Part shown: one piece after another, positions 24,347-33,574 of the stretch
Position numbering within the stretch: the stretch's first letter is position 1
Layout: each line of letters opens with the position of its first letter
NCBI RefSeq assembly: GCF_002154575.1
Contig: NZ_MUBA01000056.1
Span: 16,532-80,531 of the forward strand
Origin: Streptomyces bobili
GTDB taxonomy: Bacteria; Actinomycetota; Actinomycetes; Streptomycetales; Streptomycetaceae
Length of the DNA stretch: 64,000 nucleotides
Direction: 5' to 3'
Program-made: the position numbers and the translations under genes
The notes under the pieces: model-generated
The model's input: only the letters and a program-made list of their open reading frames with translations
Database searches by the model: none
What the model was told of the DNA's origin: nothing

Positions 24347-25105
24347 ATGAACCCCGACGACACTCCCGCACGGCTCCGACTCGACCGTGCTCTGGACTGC
24401 TTGGACGTCACCTTTCGCGGAATGACCGCCCGCAGTGATGAGACCCAGTGTGACTGCCACTGGGGCAGCGAAGAAGAGCTTGCACAGTTGAAGGTCCCGG
24501 ACGTGGTGCTCGACCCGGACCTTCTGCGTCGCACTTGGGATGCCCCCGACTGGGACGACCACGGCGCGGTGCTGCGCCGTATCCTGCCTCAATTCGCCAG
24601 GGCGCTGGTCAGTGGCCTCGTGGAGCCCATGTTCGGCATGGACGAGGTCGGACGTTCGTTCATTCGCGGCCGCTGGCGGCAATGGCCTGCGCACCAGAGC
24701 GCTGCGGTGTGGGAGTTCCTGCGTGCCTGGTGGGCTCACACCCTCGCCGAATCGGATCCGGCCGTCCCTGCGCATGAGGTCCTCGCGCTGTGCGCCGAGG
24801 CATCTGGCACGCTCAGCCCTTGGCTCAACACCTGGGAGGCATTCGAAGACGGCGTTGCCGACCGGCACCTGACCGAAGCGGCTACCCACTGGGAGTACGA
24901 CCTTCTGGGCGATCAACTTCCTTGGAACGCGTGGGACAACGCAGACGACCTGCGCACCGAACTCGGGGCCTGGTTGGTCCGTCACGCCCCTGCGCGGCTT
25001 CAAGCCCAGGACGCTCCCGAGGAACTGCTGCACCGCATACGGCTCATCGGACTCACAGGCCCCGCCCGCTGGGATGACCCGCACTGGCCCAACCACCGCT
25101 ATTGA
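24347..25105 (+). CDS. Hypothetical protein, Streptomyces-specific
   Basis: 252-aa soluble protein, Trp- and acid-rich. Notable stretches: QCDCHWGSEEELAQLKVPDV at about 33-52, RTWDAPDWDDHGAVLRRILPQFARAL at about 62-87, and HWEYDLLGDQLPWNAWDNADDLRTELGAWL near the C-terminus. No signal, membrane or catalytic motif. The composition looks like other conserved actinobacterial hypotheticals, but no function can be assigned. Next to it begins the IS-remnant region. Confidence 0.75.
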   Translation: MNPDDTPARLRLDRALDCLDVTFRGMTARSDETQCDCHWGSEEELAQLKVPDVVLDPDLLRRTWDAPDWDDHGAVLRRILPQFARALVSGLVEPMFGMDEVGRSFIRGRWRQWPAHQSAAVWEFLRAWWAHTLAESDPAVPAHEVLALCAEASGTLSPWLNTWEAFEDGVADRHLTEAATHWEYDLLGDQLPWNAWDNADDLRTELGAWLVRHAPARLQAQDAPEELLHRIRLIGLTGPARWDDPHWPNHRY

Positions 25106-25161
25106 TTCGGCTTCAGCCCGCAGCCTTCCCTTCCCTGGTATCAAGACCGTCTTGAGCAGCC

Positions 25162-25401
25162 TCAGGGCGTGAGGAGTACGCGCTTGCGGAGGAAGTAGAG
25201 GTTCACTGGCCCACATTCTTGCCTTCTGAGTAGCTTCTTCCTTGTGGCCTGCCCTTCAACCTGGCCGGAGCTCCAGGGGGTGGAGAGTCCGGCGGCGACG
25301 GCGTCGACATCGCGGCTCAGTCCGTCCGCCGAGCCGCTCGCGCAGCCAGTCCAGACGCGGTCCGCAAGTGGGCGGCCGTTGGGTGTCCAGCTGGTGTCCA
25401 T
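25162..25401 (-). pseudogene. ISL3-family transposase C-terminal fragment
   Basis: Translates to LSRDVDAVAAGLSTPWSSGQ then VEGQATRKKLLRRQECGPVN and LYFLRKRVLL, which is the conserved C-terminal end of ISL3 transposases (AVTAGL..P.SSG.VEG...R.K..KRQ.YGRA.FDLLRKRVLL). The N-terminal two thirds are absent. Confidence 0.65.
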
Positions 25402-25442
25402 AGAAATCCAGGTGCGGCGAGTGGTGTTCCCGGGGATGGGGG

Positions 25443-25895
25443 TCAGTTCAGGGGGACTGCTCCCTTCCCTGCGAGGGCCTCGGCGAGGCGGTGCGAGTCG
25501 CCGGTGGTGGTCACGAGGTGAGCGTGGTGCATGAGGCGGTCAGTGCTTGCGCCCACGAGAGTCTTCGGCATGATCGTGTCGAAGTGTCGAAGCTGGGGGG
25601 TGGATGTTGCTGGTCCCAGCGATGGACCGGAGTTCGTAGGCGGCGTCGATGATGCGGTAGAACGCCTCGGCGGCGTCTTCCCCGACGGGCAGCAGGCCGA
25701 TGTCGTCGATGACGATGAGGTCCGCGCGGCAGATCCGGGCGACGGTCCCGTGCGGTGGACCCGTCGACCTTCGGCTTCCCGATCGCGGCGCTGAGCGTTT
25801 CCAGGGTGAACCAGAACACCCGCAGGTCGTTCTCGATCGCGGCCTGGGCCAGGCCGTCGGTGAAGTGGCTCTTGCCTGTCCCGTCGGTTATCTGG
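25443..25895 (-). pseudogene. istB: Frameshifted istB (IS21 helper ATPase) remnant
   Basis: Read in shifting frames: TGKSHFTDGLAQAAIEN (Walker A region), RADLIVIDDIGLLPVGEDAA (Walker B), EAFYRIIDAAYELRSIAGTSN, then TIMPKTLVGASTDRLMHHAH and the final LAEALAGKGAVPLN. At least two indels break it and the N-terminal domain is missing beyond about 25895. It belonged to an IS21-type element, as does the istA remnant to the right. Confidence 0.75.
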
Positions 25896-26010
25896 GGTCA
25901 AGCAATCGGTCCGGGCGATCGCCCTGGTGGCGACGTCGAAGACATAGATGCAAGGGTTGGCCAGCATAAAGCTTCTGTCCTGTGGTGGGTCCTGTCCGTA
26001 GGATCTCGGC

Positions 26011-26499
26011 ATGCCAGCTGACGAACGCGTGACCCGATCCTCGTTTCGCAAACCGCTCCAGTCGATCATGGTCCCCACGGCAATCGGTGTCCTGCCGGAC
26101 CGGATCTGGTCGGATGAGGAGTGGGAGCGCATCCAACTCGGTTACCGGTCCAGGGGTATGGATGAGAAGTGGAACGTTGTCGTTGAGGGCGATGTCGTAT
26201 TCCTGCACCGGAGCTGGACCGGCTTTGGCGTCTTTGAAGCGACGTTCGCACCTGTCGAGGGCGGTGGCCGGCGGATCGCCTCAGCCGTCGTGGAAGCTGG
26301 CCGCGGGGGCCTGCACGGGAACTCGACCGACCATGACCGTCTGATGCTGGACCTGGTGCTCAGCGCGATAGTTCTCGGCGAGCCAGCGAGAGAACTCCGG
26401 GAGAAGTTGGTGGAGTTGGCCCGCGAGAGGTCCGGGAATGCGGATGTTCCCGCTGGGGCTGTGCAGCACAGTGCCCTCGGCCTGCGTTCGGATGCGTAG
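26011..26499 (+). CDS. Hypothetical protein
   Basis: 162 aa, ATG with AGGA upstream. RIWSDEEWERIQLGYRSRGMDEKWNVVVEGDVVFLHRSWTGFGVFEATF at about 31-80 suggests a small beta-rich domain, followed by DHDRLMLDLVLSAIVLGEPARELREKLVELA, an amphipathic helix. No motif of known catalysis. It is intact and oriented opposite to the two IS21 pseudogenes on either side, so it either lies between two IS remnants or was cut into one element. Confidence 0.7.
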   Translation: MPADERVTRSSFRKPLQSIMVPTAIGVLPDRIWSDEEWERIQLGYRSRGMDEKWNVVVEGDVVFLHRSWTGFGVFEATFAPVEGGGRRIASAVVEAGRGGLHGNSTDHDRLMLDLVLSAIVLGEPARELREKLVELARERSGNADVPAGAVQHSALGLRSDA

Positions 26500-26515
26500 G
26501 TTCGCTGCCCGCAGG

Positions 26516-27660
26516 TCAGCGGGGCTGGACCTGTCCAGGCAAGCCGCGGCGGTTGAGCTCGCGGCGGAGGCCAAGGTTCTCGCAGTGGGCCTGTTCCAGT
26601 GCGTCCCGCAGGGCCTGGATCTCCTGGCGGTGCTGCTTCTTCAGCCCCAGCTCGACCGCGCGGGCCATCTTGGCGCGGATGCGGGTGGCGCCGGCGGGTC
26701 CGGCTTCCTTGAACCAGCGCCCGGCCCCGGGGCCGATGCCCACGAACGCGATCTCCGCCTCCGAGCGGGACCGCAGCCACGGCTGGTGGATGCTGCGGCC
26801 GTCGGGCTGGTCGGAGTGGTGGGCGTCGATGATCTGTGGAACACCCGGGTGGAGAGATCGTGGGCGCCAAACCTCCGACGGGTCCCCGGAGTTGGTGCGG
26901 GCGGTGATGGATAGTTTCTCGCCGGCCGCCCGGCACCACACCTTGTCGCCGGTATAGCCCGGCGGGGTCGAGTAGCGCACCGCGTTGAAGTTGATGGTGC
27001 GCTCCGAGCCGACCATTCTCTCCTCGCCCAGTGCAAGCGCGAGCGGCTCGATGGGCAGGACATGCAGCGTGGTGCGTTCGACGTCCAGACGGTCGCCGGG
27101 TATCTGCCCCGTCGCCCTGTCACGGCGCGAGTTCACCGCATCAACCAGGTCAGGCACGTATTGGTGAGCTCTGCGAAGGTGTCGTAGGCGGCCAGAAAAT
27201 TCGCGTTGGTGGGCACCAGGTCGGCCTTCGCGATCCGGACCGTGGCCTCCGCACCACCCTTCGATTCCGGGTCGTAGGCACGCAACTGACCACCTGGCAG
27301 CCGTAGTGCCGGCCCGCGGCGACCATCTGCGGATGCCGCACCGGGATCCCGGCGATGTGCTCGACGGCGACCGTCTTCGCATTGTCGGTCAGCACATACG
27401 TAGGCGCCCCGCCGATCCGCCGCAGCGTGGTGTCCAGGCAGGCGCCAGCGTGCCCACCGTGCAGTCCCAGACCGGGATCACCACCCGAAACGGCGACCAG
27501 GACAGCCATGCGCAGAACAGCCAGGTCCGACCGCCCTGCGATGCACGGCCCCTCGCCCCAGTCGAACTGCAGCCACCGGCCCGGCTCGTGAATCCACGGC
27601 CGGTACGCCGGCTCGTGGGCACCCCGTGCCCGGACGGTGCGCAGGGACGGTCCAGTCCCG
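26516..27660 (-). pseudogene. istA: Frameshifted, 5'-truncated istA (IS21 transposase)
   Basis: The DDE integrase core is readable across three frames: YRPWIHEPGRWLQFDWGEGP, SPFRVVIPVWD, APTYVLTDNAKTVAVEHIAG, then NFNAVRYSTPPGYTGDKVWC and RIRAKMARAVEL at the end. Several indels separate the pieces, and the N-terminal HTH is missing. The last 35 residues before the stop (HRQEIQALRDALEQAHCENL) do not belong to IstA and look like part of a different coiled-coil protein, so the 3' end is a junction. Confidence 0.75.
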
Positions 27661-27912
27661 TACACAACGCCTCAAGCGGGGCGGCGGCAGTCGCCGGCCC
27701 TCGGCATGAAGCGGCCCGCCAGGTGGAGAAGGCGCCAGCCAGGAAGCAGCCGGCCGAGAAGGCTCCGTTCACTGGTGGGGCGCGCCCGGCCCAAGACGGT
27801 GGCGGCATCGGCTGCGACTGGAGACTTCGTCCAGCGGCCGCCGCGCACAGCTCGCGCGCCGCTGCAAGGAAGCGTCCGGCGGCCGTCGTAATGCCCCCTG
27901 GAAGACGGGATG
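27661..27912. other. Short region without a recognisable gene
   Basis: About 250 bp between the istA remnant and the DUF3592 gene; only low-complexity Ala/Arg frames are present. Confidence 0.4.
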
Positions 27913-28359
27913 TCAGGGCATGGAGCTGTCCGAGTTCCAAGCGATCATGAGGAAGACAGCGAAGCCGATGAAGACGGCGAGGAAGAGCATCGCGGCACCC
28001 GTGCTGGCGGCGAGCCTTCCTCGAGCCGGGGCCTTGGCGGTGGCCTGCTGGGGGCGCTCCGGCAGATAGTGCACGGTGACGAGGTCGCCCTCGATCGTGG
28101 TCGACGGCCCGCCCTCCTCGTCGAACCGGATGACGTGCCCGTCACGGGCGGTGAACTCGTAGACGTGGTGCAGTGTCGTGCGCACCGTGCTGTCACCACC
28201 GCCGCTGGTCGTCGTGTACGACCTGACACACCGCGCCTGCGCGGTGTCTCCCCTGGACCAGGCGGCACTGACCTGGCGGGACCGGCGCAGCAGGACGACG
28301 GCCGCGTATACCGCAAGGGCGATGAGGAGGACGGGTACGACGTTGAACAGGGCTTCCAC
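27913..28359 (-). CDS. DUF3592 domain membrane protein
   Basis: 148 aa from GTG 28359, supported by TGGAGGATCCC just upstream; the longer frame is rejected. Membrane helix at about 5-25 (LFNVVPVLLIALAVYAAVVLL), an extracytosolic/cytosolic beta domain typical of DUF3592 (HHVYEFTARDGHVIRFDEEGGP then TIEGDLVTVHYLPERP) and a second helix near the C-terminus (TGAAMLFLAVFIGFAVFLMI). Function unknown; the family is common in actinobacteria as single small membrane proteins. Confidence 0.85.
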   Translation of the reverse strand: MEALFNVVPVLLIALAVYAAVVLLRRSRQVSAAWSRGDTAQARCVRSYTTTSGGGDSTVRTTLHHVYEFTARDGHVIRFDEEGGPSTTIEGDLVTVHYLPERPQQATAKAPARGRLAASTGAAMLFLAVFIGFAVFLMIAWNSDSSMP

Positions 28360-28497
28360 GGGATCCTCCAGGAGACGTCCGTCGACCCGGACCAGCCAGA
28401 CCCGCGGACCGTCGGCGATGCGTCCTTGCGGCACGGCTGTGGTCCGGTCGCCGGGATTTTTGGTCGTGTGTTCCGGTCGGCACGCAAGGCACACCCG

Positions 28498-29358
28498 CTA
28501 CCAGGGCCCGCAGCAGTCAGATGACGCAGCGTAACCAGAACCATTCACGGCGACGAGCAGGCGCGCACGGCCGGTTCGCCGCCGGCCGGCCGGCCGGTCA
28601 TGGACCGCCGCCACGTACGTTTCAAGGACTGGAGGAAGGTTCGCGGCCGTGTGCGCTTCCGCAATGCTGAACACAGTGCCGCAAGCCGGACACTCCGCAC
28701 AGCCGAAGACGTGTCTGATCCCCTCGGCGAGCCTGTGCTGCCCGTCCCGGCCGGCTGTGGCGTGCATCCATCGGCCCGGGTCACGAAGCTCCTCGGCCGG
28801 GGCGGGCCGTAGCGTCCGCCGCTCGACGTCGCCCCGATCCCAGTCCCGCATGGCCGAGTAGCAGCCGTAGTCGCCTACCGCGATGGTGACCTCCGCTTCG
28901 CAGCGGGGGCATGACACGGCATAGAAGTCGTCGTCGAAGTCCCCCAGGGAGGCACTCCAGTGGTGGTGTCCCGCAAGGGCGAGCAGATCACCGAAGAGCC
29001 GGTTGTAGTCGGCCGGACGGGTCCGCAGCCTCTGGTCGACAAGTTGCCGCAGCCGGGCGACCTCGTTGGAACAGCTCGCGAGCAGCGCTTCAGCGTCAGG
29101 GTGCCGCAACGTGCCACGCACGATGGCGCCGGCCAGTTCGAGCGCCTGGGCGGACGTGGGAGCCAGGGCTGCCAAGCGCGGGAGAGCAGCGAAGCTCGCC
29201 GCGGAGACCGTCTCACCGTGAAGGCAGAGACGGTCCCACAGCTCTTCCCACGCCTCAGGAGCTTCCTCTCGCTCCACCCGGTCCAGGAGCAGTGGCACCC
29301 GCCCAACCGCCCCGTGAGCATCAACCACCCGCGTCCAGTCCGTCACCAGAGCATTCAA
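28498..29358 (-). CDS. Hypothetical protein with C-terminal zinc-ribbon-like pairs
   Basis: About 286 aa from a TTG start at 29358, chosen because GGGAGGAACAG precedes it; a GTG 45 bp upstream has no Shine-Dalgarno. The N-terminal half is alpha-helical and HEAT-like (LLLDRVEREEAPEAWEELWDRL, ALPRLAALAPTSAQALELAG). The C-terminal half has two Cys pairs, CPRCEAEV (about residue 152) and CAECPACG (about 218), likely one zinc site. Not recognised as a named family; no signal or membrane segment. Confidence 0.7.
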   Translation of the reverse strand: MNALVTDWTRVVDAHGAVGRVPLLLDRVEREEAPEAWEELWDRLCLHGETVSAASFAALPRLAALAPTSAQALELAGAIVRGTLRHPDAEALLASCSNEVARLRQLVDQRLRTRPADYNRLFGDLLALAGHHHWSASLGDFDDDFYAVSCPRCEAEVTIAVGDYGCYSAMRDWDRGDVERRTLRPAPAEELRDPGRWMHATAGRDGQHRLAEGIRHVFGCAECPACGTVFSIAEAHTAANLPPVLETYVAAVHDRPAGRRRTGRARLLVAVNGSGYAASSDCCGPW

Positions 29359-29433
29359 CTGTTCCTCCCGTCCCGCCGCCGGCCTGAAGGGTGACAAGAC
29401 CACAAGGATTCCCAGCCATCGCAGGACAGCCCC

Positions 29434-30087
29434 TCAGCCCGCAGACCGGTGTGGGTTCGGCGTGCCGTCATCGCTCATGTGCGCCCGCTGCCAGATCTCG
29501 TTCCAGCCGTAGGTGACCTGCGGCACGAGCCGGTGCCGGTGCCCGCACGGACACGGCACCGGCGCCCACGCGCACCCACGGCACAGCCCGACCCAGCTGT
29601 GCCCGGTCGAGATCGGTTCCAGCGGTCTGGCGTCCCCGCAGGCTGGGCAGCCAGGGAGATCGGCGCCGTCCAGAATCGCGTTCTGTCGCCGGACGTACTC
29701 GGGCAGCCGCAGCGGCGGATGGCGAAACGGGTCTTCGTACCAGGCGCGGTCCTGGCCCTCCCACCAGCTCCGCAGCCACCACGGTCGCGGGTTCGCCACA
29801 GCCCGCCGCCCAGCCCGCTTCTCGGCCCGGCGCCGCGCGGCGTACTCCTGCGTCCGCGCGAGCCACAGCACCCTCGCCTCATGGAGTTCCTCCACCGCCC
29901 GCACCAGCGCGTCCGGATCGGCCTCCAGCCGCCGTGGGATCGCGGCGCTGAGGGTGAGGTGGTGGTACGTCGCCCGGAAACCATATGGCGCGAAGAGGGT
30001 GATGCAGGTCCGCAGCGCGTTGTGCCGTCGGCGGAGAGGGAGGCGGGCGTCGTGCACGCGCGCTCGGTGGGTCAGGAAACTGGTCAT
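29434..30087 (-). CDS. Hypothetical Cys-rich protein
   Basis: 217 aa from ATG 30087. Basic N-terminal region (TSFLTHRARVHDARLPLRRR), a long Arg/Glu helix in the middle (EARVLWLARTQEYAARRRAEKRAGRR), aromatic PRPWWLRSWWEGQDRAWYEDPFRHPP, then zinc-ribbon-like Cys pairs (CPACGDARPL, CRGC, CPCGHRH). Function not known. Its start overlaps the stop of a possible upstream gene by 4 bp. Confidence 0.65.
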   Translation of the reverse strand: MTSFLTHRARVHDARLPLRRRHNALRTCITLFAPYGFRATYHHLTLSAAIPRRLEADPDALVRAVEELHEARVLWLARTQEYAARRRAEKRAGRRAVANPRPWWLRSWWEGQDRAWYEDPFRHPPLRLPEYVRRQNAILDGADLPGCPACGDARPLEPISTGHSWVGLCRGCAWAPVPCPCGHRHRLVPQVTYGWNEIWQRAHMSDDGTPNPHRSAG

Positions 30088-30461
30088 CGTGCAGGCCTCA
30101 GGTCCAGCGCCCGTGCCAGGGCGACGGTGACGACGGCGGCGTGTGTCGACAGGTGATGTTCGGCCCAGGTTCCCACGCCACAGCACAGGGCCGGCCCGCT
30201 TGAGTCCTCTGGCGGTCCATCAGGGTCTCCCGCACAAGGGCCCGTTGCTGCGCGGGACGACTCCGCGACGGACACCTCCCCGAGGCGGCACAGGCTCGGC
30301 GTTCTGCTGGGCTCGGGCAGGCTGTCGTCCTGGCAGCGGTTCGCGATGGTCCTGACGGTCTTCGAGTTCGGATGGTTGAAAACGACCTGGTCAAACGCTG
30401 TATCAAGCAGCGTACGAGTCGCGTCGGAGTCACACCGGCGGGATGATTGCAGTTGTGGCAC
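30084..30461 (-). CDS. Possible small protein upstream of Cys-rich gene
   Basis: Open frame of 125 codons whose stop overlaps the next ATG (ATGA), the pattern of a coupled gene pair. The last 30 codons (GVGTWAEHHLSTHAAVVTVA) show gene-like G/C third positions, but the N-terminal part is of poor coding quality and no Shine-Dalgarno is evident. It may be a truncated gene. It is the only candidate in the 415 bp before the secreted-protein gene. Confidence 0.35.
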   Translation of the reverse strand: MPQLQSSRRCDSDATRTLLDTAFDQVVFNHPNSKTVRTIANRCQDDSLPEPSRTPSLCRLGEVSVAESSRAATGPCAGDPDGPPEDSSGPALCCGVGTWAEHHLSTHAAVVTVALARALDLRPAR

Positions 30462-30503
30462 GACGTACCGAACACACCGCTCAGGTGAGGGAGGACGGTA
30501 TAC

Positions 30504-31010
30504 ATGAAGAACCTTTCAGCCACCAGACTGCGCACCACCATGACGGTCACGGCAGCCGGCGGGCTTCTCGTAGCAGGCCTCACGGCCGCCCCCGGTGCTG
30601 GTGCGAGTGAGGCGACCGCACAGGTTCGGAGCAGCGTCAAGGGGCCGTATACGCCGTGCTACACGGACGGCGAGACCTACAACAAAGGCACCCCCGTAGG
30701 GAGCGCTCCACTGAAGTGGAAGTACTCCACGACCCCCTACGCCGGCGCGCGATACGACCGCTGCAAGAACACGGTCACCCTCTACTACGGTGGTTACAAG
30801 GCGCCCTCCTGGTACAAGGTCAAGTGGACGCTCTCACCTGCGGGCGAGACCCATAGGTACAACGACTACGCGGCCGGCTCGCGCAAGCTCGTGCTGACCG
30901 CCACGCATGCCCAGGGCCAATACACCACCTACACAATTCAGGTGCGAGCGTGCAGCGGGACTCTGTGCACTGCGTGGTCCCCCATCGTCTACCTCTCGTA
31001 CCACCCCTGA
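30504..31010 (+). CDS. Secreted protein of unknown function
   Basis: 168 aa with a clear Sec signal peptide (MKNLSATRLRTTMTVTAAGG, hydrophobic core, cleavage after GAGA near residue 34). The mature part is Tyr- and Lys-rich with two Cys pairs (CYTDGETYNKG ... DRCKNTVTLYYGG; CSGTLC) likely forming disulfides, and reads as a small beta-sandwich. GGAGGACGG precedes the ATG. Extracellular; may be a cell-wall-interacting or stress protein, not assigned. Confidence 0.82.
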   Translation: MKNLSATRLRTTMTVTAAGGLLVAGLTAAPGAGASEATAQVRSSVKGPYTPCYTDGETYNKGTPVGSAPLKWKYSTTPYAGARYDRCKNTVTLYYGGYKAPSWYKVKWTLSPAGETHRYNDYAAGSRKLVLTATHAQGQYTTYTIQVRACSGTLCTAWSPIVYLSYHP

Positions 31011-31206
31011 CAGGTCATTCGGCCCTACGCCCTCGCGGGCGCCCTGGGCCGACGACGGCGCCCGCCCGCTCTTCGCCCCGAGGCAGTGCTGTCCGTGAGC
31101 GTGGTGTGAGCAACGGCGGCCATGGCCAGGCCCTCGGCTCTGCCAGCCGTCGCTGACCATGTACGGGATTTGAGACCGCGATCAGCCCGTGGCAGGCTCA
31201 TGGCGC

Positions 31207-31791
31207 ATGATCGATGAATTCGCGAAAGACAACCTGCACCGGAGACTGCGGCGGGACCGCGAGGCGCTGCTCTGGAAACTCGACGGCTTGTCCGAATACG
31301 ACGTCCGCCGACCTTTGACAGCGACCGGGACCAACCTCCTCGGCCTGGTCAAACACGTCGCCACCGTCGAGGCCAGGTACTTCGGCGAGGTCTTCGACCG
31401 CCCTTCTCCGGAACCGCTGCCCCGGTGGCAGGACTCCAACGGCAGCGATCAATGGGCGGCCGAGGGCGAGACCCGCGGTCAGATCATCGCCTTCTACCGG
31501 CGCACGTGGGAACACTCGGACGCGACGATCAACGAGCTTCCCCTCGACGCCCCCGGTCACGTGCCGTGGTGGCCGGAGCCTTCTCCCAACACGAACCTGT
31601 TCGCCGTCATGGTCCATGTCCTCGGCGAGTCCATCCGGCATGCCGGGCACGCCGACATCCTGCGCGAGGGCCTCGACGGCCGGACCGGGGTGCGCGCCGA
31701 ACACGAGCAGCAGATCGACGAGGAAGCCCGCGCCGCCTACCGCGCGAAGATCGAGCAGGCCGCCAGGTCGGCCGCACCGATCACGGCTTAG
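31207..31791 (+). CDS. DinB-like / DUF664 protein
   Basis: 194 aa of the DinB four-helix bundle (DUF664, mycothiol-dependent enzyme-like). Metal-binding His are visible: LGLVKHVATVEARYFGEVF (His at about 49), then SIRHAGHADILRE (two His at about 144 and 147). Members use Zn/Ni for mycothiol- or bacillithiol-dependent transfer or isomerisation. A GTG 18 bp upstream is an alternative start. Single gene. Confidence 0.9.
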   Translation: MIDEFAKDNLHRRLRRDREALLWKLDGLSEYDVRRPLTATGTNLLGLVKHVATVEARYFGEVFDRPSPEPLPRWQDSNGSDQWAAEGETRGQIIAFYRRTWEHSDATINELPLDAPGHVPWWPEPSPNTNLFAVMVHVLGESIRHAGHADILREGLDGRTGVRAEHEQQIDEEARAAYRAKIEQAARSAAPITA

Positions 31792-32289
31792 TTGGGTGCA
31801 CCAGGCAGCCTGACATCAGCTTTCCCTGCCGGCGCTTGCCTACCGTCTTGCCAGTGAAGGCGCAGCGTTGCTGTGGCAGGGCGTTGCTGTGACCGGGCGG
31901 CTTCCTCAACGCACGGCAGCGACTGCGCGCGATGAGCCGCCGTACCGACCGGAAACCTCTCCGCGCCGGCGACAGCCCCGCCGAGTCGTTCCCTCTGCAC
32001 CGCTTGGCTCGCAGCCGTCGGGCTCGCGTGCTGAATTGGCTCCTTGTGCTGCGGGGATTCCCTCCCGGCCGACCTCTGCTGTCGAGCAAGGCGTCTACGC
32101 GCCCGACCAGCGCCGTGCTTCACGGCTTCCTGAACGCGGCCGGCTTCCCCTCTCGAACCCGGCGGTGAAAGGTGGCTCATCTGGCGGCGCGGGCCTTGCC
32201 GGGTCGATCAGCAGGGAGCCTCGCACGGGTCGTCGTACGGGGCCTCCAACGCGAACGCGTAGTCGGTAGGGGCCTGTTCGGCCTCCTCT
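31792..32289. other. Intergenic region without a recognisable gene
   Basis: About 500 bp between the convergent DinB-like and EamA genes. Frames on both strands are of poor coding quality (Arg/Pro/Ser-rich) and match nothing I know. Confidence 0.45.
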
Positions 32290-33195
32290 TCAGCCGGTGG
32301 GAGTCAGTTCCGGCGCCTGCTGCGGCTGCTCCTCCATGTGCGCCGCAGGCCCGCCGAACCATGCCACCGCGACTGCGCCTGCCACCGCCAGGACGAAGCC
32401 GAGCACCGCCATCCAGGCGAGGCCAGCCCGTGAGGCGTCGCCGAGCCACAGCACGCCGATCGCGCCGGGCAATACGGTCTCGCCGACGACCAGGGCCGCC
32501 GTGGCCCCGTTGACCGAACCGATCTGCAAGGCGACGGTGTGCAGGTACATCCCACCTACACCGGCCGTCACGATCGCGTACAAGGCGGGATCCGTCAGCA
32601 TGGCGGCCGGATCGAAGGGGGTGACGCCGTTCAGGACGCGGACGCCCACGCCGAGCGCACCGAAACCGAGTCCGGACAGCAGTCCGGCAAGAATCGCGGC
32701 GCGGGGACCGAGGAGACGTACCGCGAGCGTGCCGCCCGCCATCAGAGCAAGCGAGATCGCCAGGAGCCACCAGTGCGTGGCGATCGGGACGCCGTGTCCA
32801 CTGCCCTCCTCCCCCGCCGCCGTCGCGAGCAGAACGAGCGCCCCGCAGACCACGCCGATGGACGTCCACTCGGCGCGAGTCAGCCGGATACGCAGGAGCC
32901 TCACGCTCAGCACCGCGGTGACGACCAGATTGGCGCTGATCACGGCTTGAGAAAGGAACAGGGGCAGTAGCCGAGCAGCCAGTGCGCCCAGTGCGAAGCC
33001 CACGAAGTCCAGGATCGTACCGACGATGAATTCCCAGGTCATCGCGGCCTTCGCGGTGGAGGAGAGGCTGGGTCCCCCGAACTCGGTGGTGGCCGCACCA
33101 CTGCGCGCGGACCTGCGGGACCCGACGGCTTGCAGGACCGAGCCTGTGCCGTAACAGACGGATGCCGCAACGGCGGTCAGCAAGCCGATCAACAC
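32290..33195 (-). CDS. EamA/DMT-family transporter
   Basis: 301-aa integral membrane protein from GTG 33195 (GGAGCGAAAA upstream). About ten hydrophobic segments in two halves, as in drug/metabolite transporters: VLIGLLTAVAASVCYGTGSVLQ first helix, FVGFALGALAARLLPLFLSQAVI, LTRAEWTSIGVVCGALVLLATA, then VNGATAALVVGETVLPGAIGVLWLGD in the second half. Polar C-terminal tail. Substrate unknown. Divergent from the ECF sigma gene. Confidence 0.88.
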   Translation of the reverse strand: MLIGLLTAVAASVCYGTGSVLQAVGSRRSARSGAATTEFGGPSLSSTAKAAMTWEFIVGTILDFVGFALGALAARLLPLFLSQAVISANLVVTAVLSVRLLRIRLTRAEWTSIGVVCGALVLLATAAGEEGSGHGVPIATHWWLLAISLALMAGGTLAVRLLGPRAAILAGLLSGLGFGALGVGVRVLNGVTPFDPAAMLTDPALYAIVTAGVGGMYLHTVALQIGSVNGATAALVVGETVLPGAIGVLWLGDASRAGLAWMAVLGFVLAVAGAVAVAWFGGPAAHMEEQPQQAPELTPTG

Positions 33196-33574
33196 TTTTC
33201 GCTCCGTTCCTGATGGGCACCGACTCAGCGCCATCTCGGTTGACGAGACGGGTTATGGCCATGGAGCGTTGCCTCGCCGTCACCTTCGCCGCCCGCTCGT
33301 TCCGTGACCGGGGCGGCGGCGCGACGGAGGACGTCATGCAGGTCGGCACGGTCAGCGTCTGATCAAGGCAACGTGGCCGTCGCCGACCGAATCGTGGTCC
33401 GGGACGAGGGCCGGGTCGAGCTGGACGGCACAGGAAGGAATGGGCAGGCAAGGGCAGGCGCATTCGCCCAGCTCACCCCGAAGTCAGGGCGCTGAGGTGC
33501 CGCGTGCTTCCGCCGCAGCTCGGCCCTACAGTGATCACCGGTTCAGTGACCCGAACGTCTTGAAGGAGTGCGGC
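33196..33574. other. Divergent intergenic region, EamA / ECF sigma
   Basis: About 380 bp holding both promoters. No convincing ECF-type GGAAC/CGTC pair or strong palindrome was found; GAAGGAG at 33562-33569 is the sigma gene ribosome-binding site. Confidence 0.4.
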
